A stretch of DNA of 64,000 nt from an uncultured Oligoflexia bacterium (GCA_913058265.1 CAJXPQ010000009.1:1-64000), one strand, 5' to 3'; positions 9,759 through 18,444 are shown, numbered from the stretch's first letter. Translations and numbers: made by a program. Notes: generated by a model not told the origin, from the letters alone.

Positions 9759-10612
9759 CAAAAGATATGATTAAGCAATATCCATTTAAATCTAACTTCT
9801 TCATGCAAAATGGAGTTCGCCAGCACTATATTGACGAAGGTGAAGGGAATGTCATATTCCTTATACATGGTAATCCGACCTGGTCCTTCTATTATCGTAA
9901 TATGATTAAGTCACTTTCTAAAACAAATAGAGTCATAGCAATTGATCACATTGGCTGTGGTTTATCAGACAAGCCAATAGACTATTCCTACACACTTGAG
10001 CAACGTGTTTCTGATTTAGACAACCTCATTAATAGTTTCAACCTTGAAAGTTATTCAATGATGGTTCATGACTGGGGAGGCGCTATTGGCTTTGGCCATG
10101 CTGTAAATCATGTTGGAAAAATTTCCAAAATGATTATCTTAAATACTGCTGCATTTAGATCGCCTCATATCCCATTTACAATTAAATTATGTAAGTTACC
10201 TTATGCAGGCCCTTTTATAGTTAAATACTTTAATGCTTTCTGTTACCCTGCCACTTTTATGACTACTGTAAAAAAACTACCTCGAGTTGTTAAAGACGGC
10301 TACCTGCTTCCTTATAACTCTTTTGAAAAGCGTATTGCCATCAGTGAATTTGTACAAGATATTCCACTTAATTCAAAACATCGTTCTTATGATATGTTAC
10401 ATAGTATTGAAAAAGGTCTGCCTTCTTTGGACTGTGATAAGCTTATTTTGTGGGGAGGAAAAGATTTTTGTTTCCATGACAAATTCTATCAAAAATGGAG
10501 AGAAGTTTATCCTGATGCTCAGTTTAAGTATTATAAAAATGCTGGCCACTATGTTATCGAAGATGAAAAAGAAGACACTATAGAAATGGTTGAGAAGTTT
10601 TTGGGAGCATAA
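9749..10612 (+). CDS. oleB: OleB, beta-lactone decarboxylase (haloalkane dehalogenase-like)
   Basis: About 287 residues of alpha/beta-hydrolase fold. The nucleophile is Asp108 in MVHDWGGAIG, as in haloalkane dehalogenases and OleB. His267 lies in NAGHYV, and an acid is likely at Asp239. HGNPTWSFYYR forms the oxyanion region. OleB decarboxylates the cis-beta-lactone made by OleC to a cis-olefin. The reading frame overlaps oleA. The start is either GTG at 9749 or GTG at 9752; the latter is seven bases after GGGAG and overlaps the oleA stop (GTGTTAA). ATG at 9767 is a weaker alternative. Confidence 0.9.
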   Translation: MVLTKDMIKQYPFKSNFFMQNGVRQHYIDEGEGNVIFLIHGNPTWSFYYRNMIKSLSKTNRVIAIDHIGCGLSDKPIDYSYTLEQRVSDLDNLINSFNLESYSMMVHDWGGAIGFGHAVNHVGKISKMIILNTAAFRSPHIPFTIKLCKLPYAGPFIVKYFNAFCYPATFMTTVKKLPRVVKDGYLLPYNSFEKRIAISEFVQDIPLNSKHRSYDMLHSIEKGLPSLDCDKLILWGGKDFCFHDKFYQKWREVYPDAQFKYYKNAGHYVIEDEKEDTIEMVEKFLGA

Positions 10613-12246
10613 TGTTCGATAAAATTAAAAATATTTCAGAGTTAATTACCTATCAGGCAAAAAAGTTCCCTGATAAGACTTCTATAGCATTAGCGAAAAA
10701 GAAAATGACAGGTGGTTATAAGTATCCTTCCTATACTTTTACTCAGTTAGATAAGCGGATTAATAAAATTTCAAATAGATTAAGCAACCTTGGTGTTAAG
10801 CCTAGTGATAAAGTCCTTTTTTTCGTAAAACCTAATCTTGATTTTTCAGCTATAACATTCGCTTTATTTCGATTGGGTGCTACTACTGTATTTATCGATC
10901 CTGGAATGAAAAAAGAATACTTTTTAGAAGCTATTGAAGAGGTAAAGCCTGATGTATTGATTGGTATTCCTCGCGTTCATATATTTAGACACTTTAAGGC
11001 CAGATACTTCGCGAATATTAAATTATTTATTACAACTGGAAAGTTTTTTAATTTAAAGTCACACTCAATCTATAGAGGCCTTAAACAAGCCGATGATAAA
11101 TTCACTCCCTTTAAACCGTCTGATAATTCTCTTGCTGCAATTCTTTATACTTCCGGTGGAACTGGTAAACCTAAGGGTGTTTGCTACACCCATAATACTT
11201 TTATTCATCAAACTAAGATGCTACAAAAAGAATTTAATTTGACTTCAAATGATGTTGATATACCTGGATTTCCATTATTCTCATTTTTCACCTTAGCGCT
11301 AGGAATGAAAAGCTGTATTCCTGATATGGATGCTGCTAAGCCAGGTGAGTGTGACCCCAGTTTTCTCTACCGTAATATTATAGATAATCAGGCGACTTTT
11401 GCTGCGGGCTCTCCTGCTATATGGGAGAGGCTGGCAGATTATTGTTTAAAGCACAATCTCACTCTACCTTCAATTAAACGCATGACAATGTTTGGTGCCC
11501 CAGTAACTGTTGATCTTCACCAAAAAATTTCTAATATTTTGCCTAATGGCACTACATACACTCCATATGGAGCTACTGAATGTCTGCCTGTTACTAATAC
11601 TTCTGGTGAATTTATTCTTAAAAATACTTGGAGAAATACCAGTAATGGAGATGGGGTATGCGTTGGTAAGCCAATGCTTGGAATTAAACTCAAGATAATC
11701 AAATCAAATAATGATATTATTGATAGCCTTAAGCATGTCCAAGTTCTTGCACCTTTTGAGATTGGAGAAATTATTGTTACCGGTGCAAATGTTACTGAGA
11801 ACTATTATGAAAATGAGCGTGCTACTATTTTAGCAAAAATTCGTGATGGAAATAATATATGGCACCGTATGGGAGATGTCGGTTATTTAGATGAACAAGG
11901 TTTACTTTGGTTTTGTGGTCGAAAAGCTCATGTTGTAAGTTATCAAAGTCAGTTCTTTTATCCTATCCAGATTGAAGCGATCTATAATCAGCATCCAAAG
12001 GTTAAACGATCTGCTCTAGTTGCACACCCTAAGACTGGAGTTCCAACCATGGTTATTGAACGTCACGACAGAGTTACAGATCTAAATGATTTATTTCTTA
12101 TGGATATGCGAAACCTTTCTCAGAATAATAAACCAACAAAGACCATTAAAAACTTTTTTGCTGTTAACGATTTTCCCGTAGATACCCGACATAATATTAA
12201 AATAGATCGCATTAAGCTTGCTGAAATGATTAAGGAACTAAAATGA
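10612..12246 (+). CDS. oleC: OleC, beta-lactone synthetase (AMP-forming ligase family)
   Basis: 544 residues of the acyl-adenylate-forming superfamily. The phosphate-binding loop is YTSGGTGKPKGV, followed by TPYGATECLP and the GDVGYLDEQGLLWFCGRK hinge region. OleC converts a 2-alkyl-3-hydroxyalkanoic acid plus ATP to a cis-beta-lactone. It starts one base inside the oleB stop (TAATG). OleB and OleC are separate proteins here, as in most Gram-negatives, and are not the OleBC fusion known from some actinobacteria. Confidence 0.9.
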   Translation: MFDKIKNISELITYQAKKFPDKTSIALAKKKMTGGYKYPSYTFTQLDKRINKISNRLSNLGVKPSDKVLFFVKPNLDFSAITFALFRLGATTVFIDPGMKKEYFLEAIEEVKPDVLIGIPRVHIFRHFKARYFANIKLFITTGKFFNLKSHSIYRGLKQADDKFTPFKPSDNSLAAILYTSGGTGKPKGVCYTHNTFIHQTKMLQKEFNLTSNDVDIPGFPLFSFFTLALGMKSCIPDMDAAKPGECDPSFLYRNIIDNQATFAAGSPAIWERLADYCLKHNLTLPSIKRMTMFGAPVTVDLHQKISNILPNGTTYTPYGATECLPVTNTSGEFILKNTWRNTSNGDGVCVGKPMLGIKLKIIKSNNDIIDSLKHVQVLAPFEIGEIIVTGANVTENYYENERATILAKIRDGNNIWHRMGDVGYLDEQGLLWFCGRKAHVVSYQSQFFYPIQIEAIYNQHPKVKRSALVAHPKTGVPTMVIERHDRVTDLNDLFLMDMRNLSQNNKPTKTIKNFFAVNDFPVDTRHNIKIDRIKLAEMIKELK

Positions 12247-13235
12247 ATATTTTAGTTACTGGTGGTGGAGGATTTTTAGGACTCCATATCTGTCAGCTTT
12301 TAAGAAATGATGGTCATGACGTTTCAAGTCTATCCAGATCTCACTATATCTCACTTGATACCTTAGATATAAAAACAATCAAATGTGACCTTAGAAACTC
12401 TGATGATGTTTCTAAACTTGATCTTTCTAGTTTTGATGCTATTATCCACACCGCGGCGAAAGCTGGTGTATGGGGTGATAAAGCCGAATACTTTAATATA
12501 AACTATATTGGTACCCAGAGTTTATTCAATCAAGCAAAAGAATGTGGTGTTAAGTATTTTATTTATACTTCATCACCTTCAGTTGTTTTTGGTAAGGAGG
12601 ATATTCTAAATGGCGATGAGTCTATTCCTTACCCTGAGAAGTATTATACTGCATACGCAGAATCAAAGGCACTAGCTGAAGAATATGTTTTAAGTAGTAG
12701 CTGTGATGACATTCTTTCGCTTGCTATAAGACCACACCTTATTTGGGGACCGGGTGATCCACATCTTATCCCGCGTATTTTAGAGAAAGCGAAGTTAGGT
12801 CAACTTAAACTTGTAGGTAATGGTACTAACAAGGTTGATATCATTTATGTCAAAAATGCGGCATTGGCGCATATTAATGCCCTTAATTCATTAGTTGCTA
12901 AAAACGACCTTGGCGGTAATGCTTATTTTATCGGTCAAGAGAAACCTGTTGTCCTTTGGGACTTTATCAATCAAGTTCTTGCTTTAAATAAACTTAATCC
13001 AGTAGAGAAAAGTGTCTCCTTTAATCTTGCTTATAATATGGGTTACTTCTTTGAGTTACTATTTAGTATACTTGGAATTATGAAGCCTGAGCCACCAATG
13101 ACTAGGTTTGTTGCACTCCAGTTGGCCAAGTCACATTATTTTAGTCATGAAAAAGCAGCTACAGATTTTAACTATGAAGTTATCACGAGTATTGATCAAG
13201 GGTTAGCAGAGACATTTCCACAGAAGGGGAATTAG
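12243..13235 (+). CDS. oleD: OleD, 2-alkyl-3-oxoalkanoate reductase (extended SDR)
   Basis: 330 residues. The N-terminal NAD(P) motif is TGGGGFLG, the catalytic Y-x3-K is YAESK, and an upstream serine lies in YTSSPS. OleD reduces the OleA product to the 2-alkyl-3-hydroxy acid used by OleC. It overlaps oleC by ATGA, with AAGGAA upstream. Its 3' end overlaps the convergent enoyl-reductase gene by four bases, so no terminator separates the two operons. Confidence 0.9.
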   Translation: MNILVTGGGGFLGLHICQLLRNDGHDVSSLSRSHYISLDTLDIKTIKCDLRNSDDVSKLDLSSFDAIIHTAAKAGVWGDKAEYFNINYIGTQSLFNQAKECGVKYFIYTSSPSVVFGKEDILNGDESIPYPEKYYTAYAESKALAEEYVLSSSCDDILSLAIRPHLIWGPGDPHLIPRILEKAKLGQLKLVGNGTNKVDIIYVKNAALAHINALNSLVAKNDLGGNAYFIGQEKPVVLWDFINQVLALNKLNPVEKSVSFNLAYNMGYFFELLFSILGIMKPEPPMTRFVALQLAKSHYFSHEKAATDFNYEVITSIDQGLAETFPQKGN

Positions 13236-14032
13236 GAATCTTTAAGGCTTTGGTTGTATCCCTTCACAACATCTTGTGTGAAATGATTCACACACATACC
13301 AGCATCAACTATAATTGTTTCCGCATTAATTCCACTTGAGATCGGTGAGAGTAAGAAAGCAATTGTGTTTGCAACTTCACTAGTGTGTAAGTTCTCTTTT
13401 CTGAGAGTTAGTGCCTCTGAAAATATGTAATTATCAATATAGTCTGGAATACCCGCTGATGCTGAGGTCTTTAGTGGTCCAGCTCCTACGCAGTTTACTC
13501 GGATCTTCTTGGTTTCACTTAATGACTTTGCAAGAAAATGCACAGTACTTTCTAGCATTGCTTTAATAGGTCCTAGGTAGCCGTAGCTTGTTGCTTTTGT
13601 ATTCGATATGCCGATTGTTACAATTGAGGCCTCTGTATCTAAGAGGTCATATAATTGATTTGTCATTTGAACTAGGGAGAAGCTTGAGATATGTGTTGCT
13701 TGTAGAAAGTCTTGAAGCTTTGTTTCATGAAAAGGCTTAATTCCATCTTCAAAATTTGCAAAGGCCATGGAGTGCAGTATACCATCTAATTTATTTGTAA
13801 ATTTTAAGACATTGGTTTTAAGAGCTTTTATCTCATTTTTTTTTTCTACATCTAATATAAATACATCAGCATCAGGAAATAGCTTTGAGATCTTGGACTT
13901 ATTCGTTTCATTTTGAGCAGAGAAAATAATATTTGATCCTTGATCTATTAAAACCTTTGCGGTGAAGTAAGCTACGCTTTTCTTGTTCGCTACACCACTT
14001 ATTAAAAATGTTTTTCCTGTAAGCTTCATCAT
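13232..14032 (-). CDS. FabI-like enoyl-ACP reductase (SDR)
   Basis: 266 residues of short-chain dehydrogenase fold with the FabI-type N terminus (SGVANKKSVAY). The FabI-type spacing Tyr150-x6-Lys157 replaces the usual SDR Y-x3-K. FabI reduces trans-2-enoyl-ACP in the last step of each elongation cycle. The second conserved tyrosine of FabI, about ten residues before the catalytic one, has no obvious counterpart. The activity could therefore be altered. It is the last gene of the minus-strand operon and starts directly after the dehydratase stop. Confidence 0.78.
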   Translation of the reverse strand: MMKLTGKTFLISGVANKKSVAYFTAKVLIDQGSNIIFSAQNETNKSKISKLFPDADVFILDVEKKNEIKALKTNVLKFTNKLDGILHSMAFANFEDGIKPFHETKLQDFLQATHISSFSLVQMTNQLYDLLDTEASIVTIGISNTKATSYGYLGPIKAMLESTVHFLAKSLSETKKIRVNCVGAGPLKTSASAGIPDYIDNYIFSEALTLRKENLHTSEVANTIAFLLSPISSGINAETIIVDAGMCVNHFTQDVVKGYNQSLKDS

Positions 14033-14455
14033 TTATTCTTCCACCAAGGTACATGCAAACTCTATAATTAAAACTTTTTTGCCTTCTGCATTCTTTGTTA
14101 TACTTTTGAAATATGCTGCATTATCTAGTTGGTCTGTGATTGTTGTTGAAGTTGTAACAACCTCTCCTGGCTTTACAATGTTTTTAAATTTTGCAGAGTT
14201 TATACGGCTTACGACTGCTAGTTTATTTGTAAAGTCTCCATTCGATTTACTTGATATTAGAGCTGCTCCTGATTGAAAACAGTGCTCATTTAGTATGACC
14301 CCAGGAACTATTGGGTTATTAGGGAAATGACCTTTAAAAAAATCTAGGTCTTCGTGAAATAACATTGAAGTTACGATTGAATCATCACTTAGGTCAATGA
14401 TTTTATTGATAAATAAAAAGGGTTCTCTTTGTGGTATTAGTTCTTTAATATCCAT
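14033..14455 (-). CDS. FabZ/FabA-like 3-hydroxyacyl-ACP dehydratase (hotdog fold)
   Basis: 140 residues, the size of FabZ. The catalytic pair is in place: His43 in KGHFPNNPIVPG and Glu57 in VILNEHC (FabZ has the same spacing to its glutamate). The N terminus IPQREPFLFI matches the FabZ pattern IPHRYPFL. It dehydrates 3-hydroxyacyl-ACP to the 2-enoyl-ACP. It overlaps the FabG-like gene by one base. An additional isomerase role, as in FabA, cannot be judged from sequence alone. Confidence 0.85.
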   Translation of the reverse strand: MDIKELIPQREPFLFINKIIDLSDDSIVTSMLFHEDLDFFKGHFPNNPIVPGVILNEHCFQSGAALISSKSNGDFTNKLAVVSRINSAKFKNIVKPGEVVTTSTTITDQLDNAAYFKSITKNAEGKKVLIIEFACTLVEE

Positions 14456-15192
14456 TAAAGTCCACCTGCTACTTCTAAGGATGTACCTGTAATGTATGAT
14501 GAGTTTTTGTCTGCAAAAAACATAACCGCATGGGCGACTTCATCAACACTCCCAAAACGCTTCATTGGCACTTGAGACTTATATTCTTTTACGAGTGTTT
14601 CATCAAGATCTTCAAGTAGCTCTGTTTCAATGAAACCGGGGCAGACATTGTTTATGGTTATTTTTCTTTTTGCTACTTCCTTGCTTACTGATTTACTAAG
14701 CGCAACCTGACCTGCTTTTGATGCAGCATAATTTGCTTGTCCTGGTAGTCCTAGCGCTCCACCTACAGATGAGATATTTACAATGCGTCCGTATCTATGC
14801 TTCATCATGTGAAGTACTGCATTCTGAGTCATGTTGAAAGTACCTTTAAGGTTTATATTTAAAACCTGATCCCAATCATCGTCAGTCATTGTGGCAATTA
14901 AATTATCTTTTCTCACACCTGAATTATTTACCAGAATATGAATTTGTTCATGTGTTGCGGATACGCTTTCAAAGAATGTTTTACATGCTTCATTACTAGA
15001 GACATCAAACTTCCTAAGCTCTAGTTTGTCTTGATGATCCACCATACTTGCCTTAAACTCTTCCGCTTTTAGGTCATTATTTGCATAAGTTGCTATGACA
15101 TGGGCACCTTCTTTAAGAAAAGCCTTTGTAATGCCTTTGCCTATCCCTCTCGTTCCGCCTGTTACGATTACAACTTGGTGTTCATATCTCAT
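14455..15192 (-). CDS. FabG-like 3-oxoacyl-ACP reductase (SDR)
   Basis: 245 residues, classic FabG. The cofactor motif is TGGTRGIGKG, followed by NNSGV, Asn114, and the Ser142-Tyr155-Lys159 catalytic set (YAASK). It reduces 3-ketoacyl-ACP with NADPH. It overlaps the upstream CrtI-like gene by four bases and the downstream dehydratase gene by one. Its place between a CrtI-like enzyme and FabZ/FabI-like enzymes points to a pathway-specific copy. Confidence 0.88.
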   Translation of the reverse strand: MRYEHQVVIVTGGTRGIGKGITKAFLKEGAHVIATYANNDLKAEEFKASMVDHQDKLELRKFDVSSNEACKTFFESVSATHEQIHILVNNSGVRKDNLIATMTDDDWDQVLNINLKGTFNMTQNAVLHMMKHRYGRIVNISSVGGALGLPGQANYAASKAGQVALSKSVSKEVAKRKITINNVCPGFIETELLEDLDETLVKEYKSQVPMKRFGSVDEVAHAVMFFADKNSSYITGTSLEVAGGL

Positions 15193-16625
15193 ATTTGTTC
15201 CTTTTCTAAATTATATATATAACTATCAATTTCATTCGCTTGGATAACGCCATAATTTGCAGCACCTAACCAGCCAGACATAATAATTCCAACACTTCCT
15301 GCGTGAAATACACCCTCGAGCTCTTTATGTAAGTTCATACTAATATCTAGGCCTTCAAACTTTGTGCCGAATGATGACCCTCTTTCATGGTGGGTAAATT
15401 TTTTAATTGTCATTGGCGTGGCAGCATCGATAAAATCAATTTTCTCCCTCACATCTGGAATCAATTTTTCTAAAGCTAGAATTGTCTCTTCTATCATTTT
15501 CGCTTTTTCGTTTTCATATTCTTCATCTGATAAATTTGCCCAGTCATCCCAGTTGGCATTGGTTGAGCTTACTATGGCGTATTTTTTAGATGTATCTTGA
15601 GGTCTTCCTTCTGGGTAATAAATACTAAACGTCCTTGATGTGATATCCATTGCTAGTAAAGCGGTCGTATCAAAAGTGGGGTAGGTGGAAGTAAATACTA
15701 AGTCACCTATATATTCGATTTCCTCACCTTGTTTCAGCCCCATATAAACTTGGCAAGATGAAGAGTTTAATCTTATTGCCTTGGCCCTTTCTAAGTAATC
15801 AACTGAAAAATGCTCTTCACCAACCATATTAAATATTGTTGAGCGAATATTGGCATTTGAGAGAATTGATTTTCCATAAACTGGTGAACCTTTTACCTCA
15901 ACACCTATGGCCCTCCCATTCTCTATTATTATCTTATCTATTTTAGTATGTTTTTTGATATCAACGTTATTTGCAAGAAGTTCATCTTGCATCATTTTAA
16001 TCAGGTGATCTGTACCACCTTTAAAAGTGTAAACACCTTTTTTCATAAAATTTGAAAAGACAATTCCGTATGTAATTGCAGGATCATCAAGGGTTGAACC
16101 ATTTGCATATACAATAGGCTCCATTAAGAACCTTACAATATCATTTCTTCCAGGAAAAAATTTTTCAAATAACTCTGCATTCGTCATTTCTTGGTCATCA
16201 AAGAAGTTCATGCCCTCAACAAAGTCATAAAATGAATTTACTTGGTTCGCTTCAATTTTAAAATCATCTACAAGCTTCTCAGTGAAGTCTTCTCTGGTGA
16301 ACGTTGATTGAATATTGTACTGAGGGTTAATGAAGCGTACATCTTTAAGTTGAACTATATGGTCTGCAATTTCTTTGTTCCAATACTTTCGACAGGTCTT
16401 CTTCATACCAAAGGGAAAACCGTGAAGAGAAATATCAAAGACATGTTTTTTGTTTGCTCGATAAAACCATGTAGCAAAACCACCTAATTTATTATGTGCT
16501 TCTAGCAATAGGACTGAACGTCCATTTTTTGCCAGCTTATTTGCCGCAGTCATCCCGGCAAGTCCAGATCCAATGATGATGGAATCGTAGCTTTTTGTAA
16601 TTTTATCTTTTGCTTTTATGAGCAT
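15189..16625 (-). CDS. Second CrtI/RetSat-like FAD oxidoreductase
   Basis: 478 residues. The N-terminal FAD motif is IGSGLAGMTAAN with LLEAHNKLGG, and the superfamily's C-terminal motif is GVFHAGSVGIIMSGWLGAANYG. By eye it is clearly a different protein from the 467-residue relative in the plus-strand operon, and so probably catalyses a different step. It is the first gene of the minus operon and overlaps the FabG-like gene by four bases. I infer a reductase, desaturase or isomerase acting on the polyunsaturated acyl intermediate. The Shine-Dalgarno is weak (CAGG), and I could not assign a convincing promoter in the 65 bases upstream. Confidence 0.82.
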   Translation of the reverse strand: MLIKAKDKITKSYDSIIIGSGLAGMTAANKLAKNGRSVLLLEAHNKLGGFATWFYRANKKHVFDISLHGFPFGMKKTCRKYWNKEIADHIVQLKDVRFINPQYNIQSTFTREDFTEKLVDDFKIEANQVNSFYDFVEGMNFFDDQEMTNAELFEKFFPGRNDIVRFLMEPIVYANGSTLDDPAITYGIVFSNFMKKGVYTFKGGTDHLIKMMQDELLANNVDIKKHTKIDKIIIENGRAIGVEVKGSPVYGKSILSNANIRSTIFNMVGEEHFSVDYLERAKAIRLNSSSCQVYMGLKQGEEIEYIGDLVFTSTYPTFDTTALLAMDITSRTFSIYYPEGRPQDTSKKYAIVSSTNANWDDWANLSDEEYENEKAKMIEETILALEKLIPDVREKIDFIDAATPMTIKKFTHHERGSSFGTKFEGLDISMNLHKELEGVFHAGSVGIIMSGWLGAANYGVIQANEIDSYIYNLEKEQI

Positions 16626-16690
16626 TTACATACCTGTTAACTATTCAAAATCCTGAATGATTCTAACAATTTAAGGTTTAGTTGAAAACA

Positions 16691-16717
16691 AAAAAGGGCC
16701 ATATTCACGGCCCTTTT
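16691..16717 (-). terminator. Terminator of the frameshifted secreted-protein gene
   Basis: A GGGCC ... GGCCC stem extended by A/T pairs (about 9 bp, 8-base loop). Read on the minus strand it ends in six T followed by GTTTT. It lies 35 bases after the shifted-frame stop of the gene to its right and just upstream of the minus-strand CrtI-like operon. Confidence 0.75.
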
Positions 16718-16751
16718 AGATTATCTTGTTCTTGTATATATTTTATCTATT

Positions 16752-17482
16752 CTATTCTTCCATGCTTTTGTTATAAACTTGTACATCTTCCATTTCTTGG
16801 CTTCCAATAAATACTCTTTTCTCAGCTAAAGGCATACTTCTACATAGTGCAGCAATACTCATAGGACTTGATATAGCGGCAACCTTGGCGATAATTACTG
16901 TTTTAGAAGCTTGAAAGTATTATCAAATTCCATTGATACTATTTTGTCCATACTGCCATTTAAGCTTCCTTGTAGTAGTGCATGAGGTCCAATTGCTCTA
17001 CATTGATACCCCAGTGAGCTTGCAGGGCATAGTGGAGTTACAGAAGTTAATGTCATTTCTACTATATAGGGTTTACCTTCTTCTTCGATTAAGTCTTTCT
17101 GCTCAAGAGAGACATTCATCATACCTGAAGAAATACTTACTGTTTTCGTCACTTCTGGCATCCTTACACATCTTGTAGATGCACTTCTTGGGTCAACAAC
17201 GGCGACTGAACTAATATGGATTATCGCCTTATCTCCACTTAATTCAACCTGATTGCTAAAGTGAATAAGTCTATCCATACAACCATTAAGCGTAGCTTTC
17301 ATTTTTACTATTGTGCCAATCGCCATGCAGCTTATTCTGCCAGGAATCTTGGGGCAAATAGGTGAGACATTTGTAATCTCAAACTCCGGTGCGTATTTTT
17401 CTAAAAATGTGTCTGGGTGAGCTGACGTAGCATTAGCTGCTACCGATAGAAATGTAATCATTGTTAGTAATAGTGTCTTCAT
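16752..17482 (-). pseudogene. Secreted two-repeat protein interrupted by a frameshift
   Basis: The protein has a signal peptide (MKTLLLTMITFLSVAANA) and two copies of a cysteine-containing repeat of about 85 residues. The first begins near SPICP, the second near TPLCP, and both contain LNG-x-MD. In the continuous frame it stops at 16895 after 195 residues, in the middle of repeat 2. From about 16914 the minus-1 frame continues to a TAG at 16752. That frame aligns without gaps to the rest of repeat 1: shared K, I, A, P, S, C, MP, K, V and I at identical spacing. One missing T in the ACTTTCAA stretch explains it. It is either a real lesion, a sequencing error or a programmed minus-1 frameshift. 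Function is unknown. Confidence 0.8.
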
Positions 17483-17605
17483 TTATGTGCTCCTGGCTTA
17501 GTTTGTGTTCTCGAGACGCAATATAGAAAATAATACACATTAATAATAATTATTTGTAATTGTCATTATGCATAATACGTACTTATGTATTTACGTGCTA
17601 AGGCT

Positions 17606-18444
17606 ATGATATCTTTCAATCTGAATAGTTTCCCAGTATTTATTGAGGTGGCAGAGAAGGCCAGTATGACACTTGCAGCTAAGTCCTTAGGGATGACTCA
17701 GCCAGGGGTGAGTCAGCATATCTCGAACCTTGAAGGAGATATTGGTACCAAATTATTTATAAGAAAAAATAAAAAATTAATACTTACTAACGATGGTAGT
17801 AGTTTGCTCCTGAGGGTACTCTTAAGATTGGAGTTCCAATCGAATTCGGAGTAAATATCGTAATACCTATTATCTCGCAATTAATTCAATCTTACCCTGA
17901 TGTAAAATTTAATATTAAGTATGGGCTTGCTGATAGGTTATTTGCTTTGATGGAGCAAGGAGATTTGGACTTTGCCTTTGTGGATGCTATCGAAAAAAAT
18001 TCTATTCTATCTTTTGATGAGGTTTATCAAGAGAAATTAGTCTTATGTTGTACCAAGAAATATATGGCCACTATAGAAGATAAAGATATCAATAAAAAGA
18101 ATATTCAAAAAATGAGTTTTATTACCTATTTTGATGATGCACGAATTGTTTTAGGTTGGCTTAAGCAAAGTTTCCGCATGAGTAATATTAATTTACATGT
18201 CTCTGTTTACTCAAAGGATACTCAAGGTGTTTTTGCTTGTATTAAAAACTCTATGGGGTTTGGAGTCGTGCCTCTACATATGACAGTTGAAGATAGAGAT
18301 GAACTCATTATCATTAATCCGAAATATGGGACTTATCGCAATAAAATCTCTCTTGCCTATGTTGAGGAAAAACTAGAGAACCCCTTATTAAGTGTGATTC
18401 ATCAATCTTTCATTCATAAATTTTCAACGATGACTATTATTTAG
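17606..18444 (+). pseudogene. LysR-family regulator with internal deletion and frameshift
   Basis: The first part (from ATG 17606; an earlier ATG is at 17585) encodes a LysR winged helix-turn-helix (FPVFIEVAEKASMTLAAKSL, then QPGVSQHISNLE). Right after LTNDGSSLL the frame is lost and ends at 17854. The other frame resumes at once with PEGTLKIGVPIEFG, the start of a LysR ligand-binding domain, and runs to 18444. The linker helix of about 25 residues that normally lies between them is missing. This is thus a real deletion and not only a one-base error. It is divergent from the equally broken secreted-protein gene, which may have been its target. The last 8 bases overlap the convergent cyclase gene. 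Confidence 0.82.

Noticed and set aside
5845-16625. Aryl polyene pigment cluster
   Set aside because: The characteristic aryl-polyene genes (ammonia-lyase, glycosyltransferase/acyltransferase, paired KS/CLF, outer membrane lipoprotein carrier) are missing, and oleABCD is clearly present.
17585-17854. A standalone short DNA-binding protein made from the LysR N-terminal part
   Set aside because: The ligand-binding half follows immediately in another frame, and the tail after LTNDGSSLL is out-of-frame sequence, so this is a broken gene.
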